Assembly (NCBI GenBank): GCA_964496725.1
Contig: CAZCAS010000014.1
Span: 1 to 17,127, forward strand
Length of the DNA: 17,127 bases
Reading direction: 5' to 3'
Source of the DNA: JAZGHN01 sp964496725
GTDB taxonomy: Bacteria; Chloroflexota; Dehalococcoidia; Dehalococcoidales; E44-bin46
In this document: positions 1-6,842 of the stretch, piece by piece
How positions within the stretch are numbered: position 1 is the first letter of the stretch
Layout of the letters: each line of letters opens with the position of its first letter
Translations under genes and position numbers: made by a program
Notes under the pieces: generated by a model
The model's database searches: none
The model's input: only the letters and a program-made list of their open reading frames with translations
What the model was told of the DNA's origin: nothing

Positions 1-192
1 TCCCCTCCGTCCCCTCCCCCCGGTTTGCTCATCGGCAATGACTACTGTTCCTTCCGGCGCCCCCAGTTGAGCCTCACGCCTTGCCACTTCCATGGTTGAT
101 TTTAACCTGGGATAGTAGATAACCCTCTGGCCAACGAACTGAGTCTCCAGATTATCGGTAATAGCGGCTGATGATAGGCTGTTTTCTTCCAT
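1..192 (-). CDS. birA: Biotin--[acetyl-CoA-carboxylase] ligase, N-terminal part (gene runs off the left edge)
   Basis: The minus strand from the ATG at 190-192 to the window edge reads 64 codons without a stop. The product would attach biotin to the carrier protein of biotin-dependent carboxylases. Visible family landmarks are the segment YYPRLKSTMEVAR (about residues 26-38), which matches the substrate-binding start of the ligase domain, and IADEQTGGRGRRG (residues 52-64), the biotinyl-AMP loop. Only about 20 residues precede the catalytic domain, so there is no room for the N-terminal DNA-binding domain of E. coli BirA. This appears to be a single-domain ligase without repressor function. 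An in-frame TAG lies six codons upstream of the ATG, which leaves no other common start. The gene is divergent from the adjacent tRNA-Gly. The C-terminal part is outside the window. Confidence 0.88.
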   Translation of the reverse strand, partial: MEENSLSSAAITDNLETQFVGQRVIYYPRLKSTMEVARREAQLGAPEGTVVIADEQTGGRGRRG

Positions 193-222
193 CTCTATAT
201 TGCCCTGCTAATCGAGTTTATG

Positions 223-251
223 TTGACACAAAAACAACTTCGGGGCATAAT
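223..251 (+). promoter_or_regulatory. Promoter of the tRNA-Gly gene
   Basis: TTGACA at 223-228, a 17-nt spacer, and CATAAT at 246-251 form a near-consensus sigma-70 type promoter. The -10 box ends 13 nt before the first base of the tRNA, which is the spacing expected for a tRNA transcription unit. Confidence 0.75.
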
Positions 252-264
252 ATAAACCGGTCAA

Positions 265-339
265 GCGGGTGTAACTCAGCGGAAGAGTGCTTGCTTCCCA
301 AGCAAGGAGCCGTGGGTTCGAATCCCATCACCCGCTCCA
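265..339 (+). tRNA. tRNA-Gly, anticodon CCC, with encoded CCA
   Basis: The sequence folds into a complete cloverleaf. The acceptor stem GCGGGTG (265-271) pairs perfectly with CACCCGC (329-335). The D stem is ACTC/GAGT, the anticodon stem CTTGC/GCAAG encloses the loop TTCCCAA (295-301) with anticodon CCC at 297-299, and the T arm GTGGG-TTCGAAT-CCCAT occupies 312-328. The discriminator base is T336, as in other bacterial glycine tRNAs, and CCA follows at 337-339, so the 3' end seems to be genome-encoded. This tRNA reads the GGG codon. It stands alone between birA and the convergent tatD, whose stop codon begins only 8 nt further on. Confidence 0.95.
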
Positions 340-346
340 TCATTCT

Positions 347-1126
347 CTATAAATCCCTCCTGTTTTGTAAGCCAAAGAGTCGTATCGCATTATCTGTAGT
401 TGCCTCAGCAACTCGGGCTGGGTCTATGCCCTTTAACTGAGACACAGCCTCCAGCGTTCTCAAAACGTGGGTTGGTCTGGACTCGTACTCAAATTCGGTT
501 CCTCCTCTATAGACTACCGGAGAATCCGTTTCCAACAGTAATCTCTCTAAAGGAGCTTCCCTGACCGCCCTTCTATGTTCCTGGTGATATTCCACAGCCG
601 GAGTGGCGGAGATAAAATAGTCCTGAGCGATTATGTCGCGTAATACGCTGGAGGTCCCGGTGTACCAGTGGAATATCGCTTTCTCCGCTTGTGCCTCGTT
701 AACCAGGGCGAACGAGTCCCGCCATGCATATCGGGAATGGACTATCACCGGCTTATGATGTTTCGTGCCTATTTTTAGCAGTCGCCTGAGCACTTCCATC
801 TGCAAGTCCTTCTCTGCTCTTGCCCTGACCTTCTTATGATAATCCAACCCTATCTCACCTACCCCTACAGCTTTATCTACGTTAGCTTCGATAAATTCCA
901 GAGTATCATCCAGGTTCTCTTCTGCTAGGTTCCATGGGTGGAGTCCCAGCGCTGGGTAGACCACACCTCCATGGGTCTGGGCTAAAGCCAGCACTTGCTG
1001 GTTAGATTTCAGGTCGGAGCCTACTGCAATCATAGCTATAATGTTGGCCGACTTAGCTTCAGCGATGACCTGTTCCAGATTTTGTATTTCCTCCAGATGG
1101 ACATGGGTATCAATTAGTTGATGCAC
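347..1126 (-). CDS. tatD: TatD family metal-dependent hydrolase
   Basis: The 259-residue product belongs to the TatD/YcfH amidohydrolase family of metal-dependent nucleases and putative hydrolases. The metal-site residues are all present: H8 and H10 in DTHVHL, E91 in VGEIGLDYH, H130 in VIVHSR, H153 in FHWYTG and D201 in LLETDSP. The length is normal for the family. The start is a GTG at 1124-1126. An in-frame TGA five codons upstream leaves little alternative, and the ribosome binding site (AAGG) is weak. It is the last gene of a leftward series after an ABC transporter pair, with an 88-nt gap that contains a hairpin. Its 3' end converges on tRNA-Gly. The family assignment is firm, while the in vivo substrate (DNA repair, RNA quality control or other) cannot be told from sequence. 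Confidence 0.93.
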   Translation of the reverse strand: MHQLIDTHVHLEEIQNLEQVIAEAKSANIIAMIAVGSDLKSNQQVLALAQTHGGVVYPALGLHPWNLAEENLDDTLEFIEANVDKAVGVGEIGLDYHKKVRARAEKDLQMEVLRRLLKIGTKHHKPVIVHSRYAWRDSFALVNEAQAEKAIFHWYTGTSSVLRDIIAQDYFISATPAVEYHQEHRRAVREAPLERLLLETDSPVVYRGGTEFEYESRPTHVLRTLEAVSQLKGIDPARVAEATTDNAIRLFGLQNRRDL

Positions 1127-1166
1127 TGCCTTGCCATCTCAAGCAAAAGTTATGGTTCAAGCTACA

Positions 1167-1195
1167 CTACAGATGTCGGTTTCCGATATCTGTAG
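1167..1195. repeat. 13-bp hairpin between the permease and tatD genes
   Basis: CTACAGATGTCGG (1167-1179) and CCGATATCTGTAG (1183-1195) form a 13-bp stem with one mismatch (G-T when read on the plus strand) and a 3-nt loop. It lies in the 88-nt gap between the leftward permease and tatD genes. No T-run follows on either strand, so it is not a typical intrinsic terminator. An RNA-processing or mRNA-stabilising hairpin, or a poor terminator that separates the expression of the two genes, would be compatible. Confidence 0.6.
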
Positions 1196-1214
1196 CAGCG
1201 TGGTAACAGCTCGG

Positions 1215-2021
1215 TTAAAATGCCATAGAGAATTGCTCCTGATTGGTGAAAGACCATATTGCCAGGAAGGCCGTGGTCGCTCCAAACGCTGCCATCACGC
1301 CAACGTTATTCCATAGCGACATAGTATGACCGAACAGGGTGATGCCGAAAGGCGAATCCGGTGGTACCCCCAGTATCACTTGGCGGATGGGGGTAATACC
1401 ATAGGTAGCCGGATTGATTTTCATCAGGACATTCATCCAGTAAGGAATCCCTCGTAGGGGAAAGAATACCCCGGATAGAAATACCATAGGGAACATAAGC
1501 ATCTGGGTTACGGCATAGAATGCCTCCATAGTTCTGATGCGTGTGGCTAATAGGACGCCGAATGAGCCCATAGCAATGGCGAGCAGGAACATCAGCGGCA
1601 ACACGGCCAGTACCACTTGAGTGGAGAGGGAAACACCAACCAGGGGGGCAAACGAGAGGATGAGACCTCCTTGGAGCAGGGCTATGGTGGCTGCTCCCAG
1701 CGTTTTCCCCATGGCTACAGAGGCACGGCTGATTGGTGCTACCAATACCTCTTTCAGGAAGCCGAATTCTCGGTCCCAGACTACAGATACCCCACCCATA
1801 AATGTACCGACAAGTACTGCCATCCCGATAATGCCAGGGAACATGAATTTAGTAAAATCAGTTCCGGAGGTAGCAACTCCCATACTGGTGCTGAGACCAC
1901 GACCGAAGATGAACAGAAACAGGAGGGGCATGGTCAAGGAGCCAATCATTCGTATCTTGTCATGCCAAAACCGAACCAGATCACGATACCATATAGTATA
2001 TGCTCCGCGCAGATTGTTCAT
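1215..2021 (-). CDS. ABC-2 type transporter permease (DrrB-like)
   Basis: The 268-residue hydrophobic protein fits the ABC-2 permease family that includes DrrB, the membrane subunit of daunorubicin-type exporters. After a short cytoplasmic N-terminus (MNNLRGAYTIWYRDLVRFW) there are about six membrane segments, roughly at residues 24-40, 62-82, 108-130, 136-158, 168-190 and 238-258. A charged stretch (WDREFGFLKEVLVAPISR, about residues 82-99) between the second and third segments is typical of this family. The ATG is preceded by an excellent Shine-Dalgarno (AGGAGGA) that overlaps the stop codon of the ATPase gene 9 nt upstream. The two are therefore translated from one message as a two-subunit exporter. 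The cargo (drug, lipid or polysaccharide precursor) cannot be deduced. Confidence 0.9.
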   Translation of the reverse strand: MNNLRGAYTIWYRDLVRFWHDKIRMIGSLTMPLLFLFIFGRGLSTSMGVATSGTDFTKFMFPGIIGMAVLVGTFMGGVSVVWDREFGFLKEVLVAPISRASVAMGKTLGAATIALLQGGLILSFAPLVGVSLSTQVVLAVLPLMFLLAIAMGSFGVLLATRIRTMEAFYAVTQMLMFPMVFLSGVFFPLRGIPYWMNVLMKINPATYGITPIRQVILGVPPDSPFGITLFGHTMSLWNNVGVMAAFGATTAFLAIWSFTNQEQFSMAF

Positions 2022-2030
2022 TTCTTCCTC

Positions 2031-3008
2031 CTAGTGCCGCGTGCGTCTGTGTTGGCGAGCCGTTGCCGCCAATCCACCTTTGGCTTTTACCTCTCGCATT
2101 TCCCGTCCGGTAAGCTTGAGAAAAACATCATCCAAACTTGGGCGACGCAGGCTGACACTCAGTATTTTGGTATCGAACTTCCTGATGAAGGTGGGTAGAA
2201 ATTCCCCACCGTTGGCCACTTCAAGGGTGAGGCCATCACTGTCCTGTCTGGCCTCGATTTGATAGCGGCGCTTGATTTCCTCGGTAGCTCTATCATCATC
2301 ATCGGTTTTCACTGAGATAATGTCCTTACCCACAATCTTCTTGAGTTGCCCCGGGGTGTCTATAGCGATAATCTTTCCGTAGTCAATGATAGCAATGCGG
2401 TCTGCTCTATCAGCCTCATCCATATAGTGGGTGCTGAAAAAAATAGTAGTTCCTTCATGCTGCCGCAGTTCAAGCACAAATTCCCATATGCGGGTACGTG
2501 TTTGTGGGTCCAGCCCCAGTGTGGGCTCATCAAGGAATAGTACCTTAGGATGGTGTATTAGACCTCTTGCTAATTCCAGACGGCGTTTCATACCCCCAGA
2601 GTAAGTGCGCACGTCATCTTTGCGCTTATCCCAGAGTTCCATCATCCTGAGCACCTGTTCAATCCGCTGTTCACGAACTGAGGCAGGGACATGGTACACC
2701 ATGGCGTGAAAACGCATGTTCTGCAGGGCACTGAGCCGCTCGTCAAGACTGCGATCCTGAAAGACCAGGCCGATTGACTGTCGCACCCGGCTCTGCTGGT
2801 GCACTACGTCGAAGCCATTAACAATAGCTCGCCCTGCTGTAGGTTTAGCCAGAGTACATAGAATATTCATGGTGGTAGTCTTCCCTGCCCCGTTAGGACC
2901 CAAAAAGCCAAAGATTTCCCCCGGCGCCACAGTGAAGGTAATATCATCTACTGCCACCACTCGACCGAATTTTTTGACTAGATTTCCCACTTCGATAATA
3001 CCGTTCAT
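2031..3008 (-). CDS. ABC transporter ATP-binding protein (DrrA-like)
   Basis: The 325-residue cytoplasmic ATPase energises the permease encoded directly downstream. All nucleotide-binding motifs are intact: Walker A GPNGAGKTT (37-45), Q-loop Q84, signature YSGGM (136-140), Walker B VLFLDE (156-161) and switch H194 in FFSTHYMDEAD. The C-terminal region (about 225-315), ending in RRPSLDDVFLKLTG, matches the accessory domain found in DrrA/CcmA-type exporters. The last 15 residues form a basic tail (RQHRRTRH). The start ATG has AGAGGA about 6 nt upstream. The gene opens the leftward unit and is divergent from the universal stress protein gene, with inverted repeats between them. The export direction is inferred from the subfamily. 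Confidence 0.94.
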   Translation of the reverse strand: MNGIIEVGNLVKKFGRVVAVDDITFTVAPGEIFGFLGPNGAGKTTTMNILCTLAKPTAGRAIVNGFDVVHQQSRVRQSIGLVFQDRSLDERLSALQNMRFHAMVYHVPASVREQRIEQVLRMMELWDKRKDDVRTYSGGMKRRLELARGLIHHPKVLFLDEPTLGLDPQTRTRIWEFVLELRQHEGTTIFFSTHYMDEADRADRIAIIDYGKIIAIDTPGQLKKIVGKDIISVKTDDDDRATEEIKRRYQIEARQDSDGLTLEVANGGEFLPTFIRKFDTKILSVSLRRPSLDDVFLKLTGREMREVKAKGGLAATARQHRRTRH

Positions 3009-3065
3009 TAGGTTCCTCTTAAAGAATAAATATTGACTGATACATGGGGAGTTATCTTTGTTCCC

Positions 3066-3095
3066 TGCTAGACACGGGCCTTTATTATTCTAGCA
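3066..3095. repeat. Inverted repeat in the divergent ABC/Usp region (operator candidate 1)
   Basis: TGCTAGA (3066-3072) and TCTAGCA (3089-3095) are perfect 7-nt inverted copies, with half-site centres 23 nt apart, close to two helical turns. They sit midway between the divergent ABC ATPase and Usp genes. This geometry could suit a dimeric repressor, but it may also be chance. Confidence 0.35.
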
Positions 3096-3117
3096 TGTCG
3101 GCTCATTATTTAGAAGT

Positions 3118-3136
3118 AGAATCAGAGCTAGATTCT
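3118..3136. repeat. Inverted repeat directly upstream of the usp promoter (operator candidate 2)
   Basis: AGAATC (3118-3123) and GATTCT (3131-3136) are inverted copies separated by 7 nt. The repeat ends one base before the TTGACA box of the usp promoter, a position used by activators and by some repressors. No regulator gene is adjacent. Confidence 0.4.
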
Positions 3137-3137
3137 G

Positions 3138-3167
3138 TTGACATCTCCCCAATATGTAACGCATAAT
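3138..3167 (+). promoter_or_regulatory. Promoter of the usp and GNAT-synthetase unit
   Basis: TTGACA (3138-3143), an 18-nt spacer, and CATAAT (3162-3167) make a strong sigma-70 type promoter. Transcription would begin near 3174, about 18 nt before the ATG at 3192. The TTG at 3138 therefore belongs to the -35 box and not to the coding sequence. Confidence 0.65.
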
Positions 3168-3191
3168 GCAGGTGCGCCTGGGGGTGCGAGG

Positions 3192-4076
3192 ATGTATAGG
3201 AAAATGCTAGTTCTGCTAGACGGCTCAGAGCTATCTGAGGTGGTCTTTCCTTATGCTATAGAACTTGCCACTGGACTGGAATTAGAGGTGGTCCTGTTTA
3301 ATGTCCACGACTCAGAGGAAGCAGAGACTCCTCTTTATCAGGCTTACATCGACCACAAAGTCGATATTATGAGGCATCAGATAGAGGAGAAGAGGCAAAA
3401 GGTGGGTGGGGAGCGAGGAGCTAAGGCAGCACAGGTGTATGGCAAAGTGGTTACAGGCCACCCTGCTGAGGAAATCCTGCGGTATGCTGAGGAGAACATT
3501 GTTGATGTCATTCTTATGTCAACTCATGGGCGCTCTGGAATCAGACGGTGGGTTTTGGGCAGCGTAGCGGAGAAGGTTCTCCAGGCGTCGAAGGTTCCAG
3601 TATGGCTGGTGCGAGCAGGGATTCACGCAGAGGTTGCTTCTGACAGGTGCGCGGTAAAAGCAATGCTGGTTCCGCTCGATGGCTCAAAGCCTGCTGAAGC
3701 AGTTTTGCCCCATGTGAAAACACTGGCCAAACAGGGGTGCGCCGGGCTGGTAGAGGTGGTGCTATTTGGCGTAAGTGAGCCTTTGGTTGAGTCAGGCTAT
3801 TATATTCCCGATGTGCTTACCAAGCCAGAGGAGCTGAAAAAATATTTGGATGCAATAGGGACACGGCTTAAAGACGCCAATATCAGGGTGCGGTCAGAGG
3901 TGAGGAAGGGCAACCCCGCTGAGCAGATCATTGAATATGCTAAGGAAAACCCTTTCGATCTCATTGTCATGTCAACCCATGGACGTTCTGGGCTGGGTCG
4001 ATGGGTCTTCGGCAGTGTTGCTGACAAGGTTCTCCACACGGCATCCATTCCAGTATTTATAGTTAGACCGCAATAA
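3192..4076 (+). CDS. Tandem universal stress protein (two UspA domains)
   Basis: The 294-residue protein has two UspA folds in series, about residues 1-142 and 155-294. Each opens with a MLVxLDGS strand (residues 5-12 and 158-165). Each carries the ATP-binding signature of the family: STHGRSG followed by WVLGS at 110-124 and WVFGS at 261-275, so both halves probably bind nucleotide. The start was set at the ATG at 3192 (MYRKMLVLLDGSE) because family members begin this way, because a G-rich stretch (GGGGGTGCGAGG) precedes it, and because the longer frame from TTG 3138 would start inside a promoter. The nucleotide-binding tails of the two halves (3516-3583 and 3969-4036) remain about three-quarters identical in DNA, which marks an internal duplication. 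The next gene, 50 nt downstream, encodes a putative protein acetyltransferase. Confidence 0.93.
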   Translation: MYRKMLVLLDGSELSEVVFPYAIELATGLELEVVLFNVHDSEEAETPLYQAYIDHKVDIMRHQIEEKRQKVGGERGAKAAQVYGKVVTGHPAEEILRYAEENIVDVILMSTHGRSGIRRWVLGSVAEKVLQASKVPVWLVRAGIHAEVASDRCAVKAMLVPLDGSKPAEAVLPHVKTLAKQGCAGLVEVVLFGVSEPLVESGYYIPDVLTKPEELKKYLDAIGTRLKDANIRVRSEVRKGNPAEQIIEYAKENPFDLIVMSTHGRSGLGRWVFGSVADKVLHTASIPVFIVRPQ

Positions 4077-4126
4077 CCTTATCAGGGTTAAACCTAAGGC
4101 AATATTACATTTCAGGGTGAATAGAC

Positions 4127-6835
4127 ATGTCCGGCGAAATCAACACAGCTTATCCATCGCAATATGAGACTGAGGTGCTTCTGAAAGACGGCGCCAGAAT
4201 GAGACTGAGGCCGATAAAGAAGGAGGATGTTGAGCGCTGGCTCGCATTTATCTCTAGACTCAGTAAACGAACCAAGTACCTGCGTTTCCATTATGTCCCG
4301 GTGCTGGGGCCAGAGGACGCTATGCGATTCTGCTCGGTGGACTATAAGGATGCTTTTGCCTTTGTCGCCGAAGTATTAAAGGGACAGCGCGAGGAAATAG
4401 TAGCCATCGGGCGCTACTACCGACTACCCAACAAACATACTGCCGAAGTGGCTTTTGTTATTGAGGACTCCTATCAGGGAAGGGGCATTGGCACCAAGCT
4501 CATGGAATGGTTGGCCAATGTTGGCCGTGATGGCGGTATTAGTACCTTTGAAGCCGATGTATTAGCCGAAAATGAAGAGATGATGAATGTTTTTAGGGAC
4601 TACGGCTTCCATATTACCAGCCGTCTCGAAGAGGGTATATATCATGTTACCTTTCCCGTAGCTCGGACTAGAATGGTGGTGAAGAAGGAGGAAGAAAGAG
4701 AGCGCATCTCCACGCTGGCATCACTTCGCTCTGTACTAAAGCCACACTCGGTGGCGGTTATAGGAGCCTCTAGAAAGCCGGGCACTATCGGACAGCTTAT
4801 CTTCCAGTGCGTAATGGAGAACCATTTTTCGGGGGTGGTTTACCCGGTAAACCCTAATGCCGAAGCAATTATGTCAGTAAAAGCCTATCCTTCGGTACTT
4901 GATGTTCCAGGTGATGTCGACCTAGCGGTTATTGTAGTACCGGCGCAGCTGGTGATTAAGGTAGTTGATGAATGCGGGCGCAAAGGAGCACACTCCGTAA
5001 TCGTCATTTCCGATGGTTTTAAGGAGAGGGGAGTGGAGGGTGCAGCCCGGGAAAGGGAGTTACGCTATGTTACTCTGTGTCATGGCATGCGGCTAGTGGG
5101 ACCAAACTGTATGGGGGTCATCAATACTGATCCCGTAATAAAGCTGAATGCCAGCTTTTCACCTATCTACCCCCCGCAGGGAAATGTTGCCTTCCTTTCC
5201 CAGAGTGGGGCAATGGGGCTGGCTATCTTGGACTACGCTAGCAGTCTTCAAATGGGCATCTCCAGCTTTGTCAGTGTGGGCAATCGTGCTGATATCTCGG
5301 CCAATGACCTGTTGCAATACTGGGAGCAGGACCCAGCAACCAAGGTTATCTTACTTTACCTGGAGTCATTCGGGAATCCACGTCAATTTGGCCGTATTGC
5401 TCGAAGGGTATCGGCCACAAAACCGATATTAGTGGTTAAGAGCGGTAGCACACCGGCAGGCTCACGTGCTGCCTCATCACATACCGGAGCCCTGGCTACT
5501 TCGGAGGTAGCGTCTGACGCTCTTTTCCGTCAGGCTGGCATCATAAGAGTAAACAGTATGGAAGAGCTTTTCGATGTGGCTACACTGCTCTCTAACCAGC
5601 CAGTGCCTAAGGGAAGGAAAGTAGTTATAGTAACCAATGGAGGCGGCCCAGGTATACTTGCCGCCGATGCTTGTGAACATTACGGGTTGCTCCTACCTGA
5701 ATTTTCTCCGGAGACAATAAGCAAGCTGAAATCGGTTATTAAGCGGGATGTTGCGTTTAATAACCCTCTTGATATGACTGCCGGTGCCAGCGGGAAAGAG
5801 TTCGAGAGTGTACTGGGCATACTAGCCAATGATAAAGGTAATGACGCTGTTATCGTCATATTCATACCGCCCGCAGTTGTTGACCCGAAAGATATGGAAG
5901 GGGCTATACGACGTGTGGCTCCCGTTTACCAGCGGCATAGAAAACCACTGCTGGCTTGTATTATGGGACAGGAAGGTTTCGAAAGAAAGCTGGGGTCCAG
6001 GGGCAGATTCGTGCCTGGCTATACCTTCCCTGAAAACGCTGTATTAGCACTGGCTAAAGCAGCTGAGTATGGAGAGCTGGCAAGAAAGCCAAAGGGGACT
6101 GTCTCTAAAATCCGTGGTACCAAACGAGAGGAGGCGCGCAGAATAGTTGAATCAGTGCTGACCCACACTGCCCAGAGACCACTCTGGCTTACAGCAGATG
6201 AGATAACCAGACTACTTAACTGCTATGGCATACGCACTATCGAGACGCCGCTGGCTAAGACAGCGGCTGAGGCATCTGCCTTGGCTACCAAAGCAGGCTT
6301 TCCTGTGGCTATCAAGCTTGCTTCATCTACCATTGTGCACAAGACTGACGTTGGAGGGGTGATACTCGACGTCAATTCGGAAACCGAGGTAGAGAAAGCC
6401 TTTGAAACTATCAAGTCGAGACTCGTTAAGATTGGGCGTCAGGGTGAGATGGATGGCGTTACCGTGCAACACATGGTAAAAGGGGGAATAGAGACTATTG
6501 TGGGTGTGACGCAGGACCCTTCCTTTGGCCCTTTGATAATGTTTGGCCTTGGGGGAATATTCACTGAACTGTTAAAAGACGTAGCCATCAGATTACACCC
6601 ACTTACCGATTTGGATGCTAAAGAGTTGGTGGGCTCTATCAAGATGGCAAAGCTGTTTGAAGGATTCAGGGGAGCACCACCCAGCGATACCCAGGCTCTG
6701 GAGGAGCTTTTGCTCAGACTTTCAGCCATGGTTGAGGATGTACCACAGATTACTGAACTCGACTTTAATCCGGTAAAGGTAATGCCCAAGGGAGAGGGTT
6801 ACTGGGTATTAGATGCTAGAATTATGATAAGCTAA
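4127..6835 (+). CDS. GNAT acetyltransferase fused to NDP-forming acyl-CoA synthetase (Pat-like)
   Basis: The 902-residue multidomain protein has an N-terminal GNAT domain (about 17-180) with the acetyl-CoA motif QGRGIGT at 117-123. A charged linker follows (181-198), then a CoA-binding Rossmann domain (about 199-330, IGASRKPGTIG at 212-222), ligase-CoA domains (about 340-650) and a C-terminal ATP-grasp domain (about 680-902). This is the domain set of Pat/YfiQ protein lysine acetyltransferases, but with GNAT first, as in several other phyla. The histidine phosphorylated in ADP-forming synthetases is present (H452 in SHTGALA), as is the ATP-grasp histidine (H738 in VHKTDVGGV). The synthetase half may thus be active, unlike enterobacterial Pat, whose synthetase domain is regarded as inactive. 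GGTGA lies 6-7 nt before the ATG. It is likely co-transcribed with usp. The function could be lysine acetylation, acyl-CoA formation, or both. Confidence 0.9.
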   Translation: MSGEINTAYPSQYETEVLLKDGARMRLRPIKKEDVERWLAFISRLSKRTKYLRFHYVPVLGPEDAMRFCSVDYKDAFAFVAEVLKGQREEIVAIGRYYRLPNKHTAEVAFVIEDSYQGRGIGTKLMEWLANVGRDGGISTFEADVLAENEEMMNVFRDYGFHITSRLEEGIYHVTFPVARTRMVVKKEEERERISTLASLRSVLKPHSVAVIGASRKPGTIGQLIFQCVMENHFSGVVYPVNPNAEAIMSVKAYPSVLDVPGDVDLAVIVVPAQLVIKVVDECGRKGAHSVIVISDGFKERGVEGAARERELRYVTLCHGMRLVGPNCMGVINTDPVIKLNASFSPIYPPQGNVAFLSQSGAMGLAILDYASSLQMGISSFVSVGNRADISANDLLQYWEQDPATKVILLYLESFGNPRQFGRIARRVSATKPILVVKSGSTPAGSRAASSHTGALATSEVASDALFRQAGIIRVNSMEELFDVATLLSNQPVPKGRKVVIVTNGGGPGILAADACEHYGLLLPEFSPETISKLKSVIKRDVAFNNPLDMTAGASGKEFESVLGILANDKGNDAVIVIFIPPAVVDPKDMEGAIRRVAPVYQRHRKPLLACIMGQEGFERKLGSRGRFVPGYTFPENAVLALAKAAEYGELARKPKGTVSKIRGTKREEARRIVESVLTHTAQRPLWLTADEITRLLNCYGIRTIETPLAKTAAEASALATKAGFPVAIKLASSTIVHKTDVGGVILDVNSETEVEKAFETIKSRLVKIGRQGEMDGVTVQHMVKGGIETIVGVTQDPSFGPLIMFGLGGIFTELLKDVAIRLHPLTDLDAKELVGSIKMAKLFEGFRGAPPSDTQALEELLLRLSAMVEDVPQITELDFNPVKVMPKGEGYWVLDARIMIS

Positions 6836-6842
6836 GCGACTC

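Noticed and set aside
171..440. Open frame of 89 codons on the plus strand across the tRNA
   Set aside because: It runs through the tRNA-Gly gene and into the end of tatD, so it cannot be a real protein gene.
1617..2198. Open frame of 193 codons on the plus strand
   Set aside because: It is antisense to the intact ABC permease and ATPase genes, has no recognisable motif and no credible ribosome binding site.
3138..3191. In-frame extension of the universal stress protein from a TTG at 3138
   Set aside because: The TTG is part of a TTGACA box with a CATAAT 18 nt downstream, and the extra 18 residues do not resemble the family, which begins at MYRKMLVLLDGSE.
4071..4105. Hairpin (CCTTA and TAAGG with inner GGTT/AACC) between usp and the GNAT-synthetase gene
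   Set aside because: The stem is interrupted by an asymmetric loop and lacks a T-run, so neither a terminator nor a regulatory site can be supported.
6439..6789. Open frame of 116 codons on the minus strand
   Set aside because: It is antisense to the ATP-grasp domain of the GNAT-synthetase and reads as a compositional shadow.
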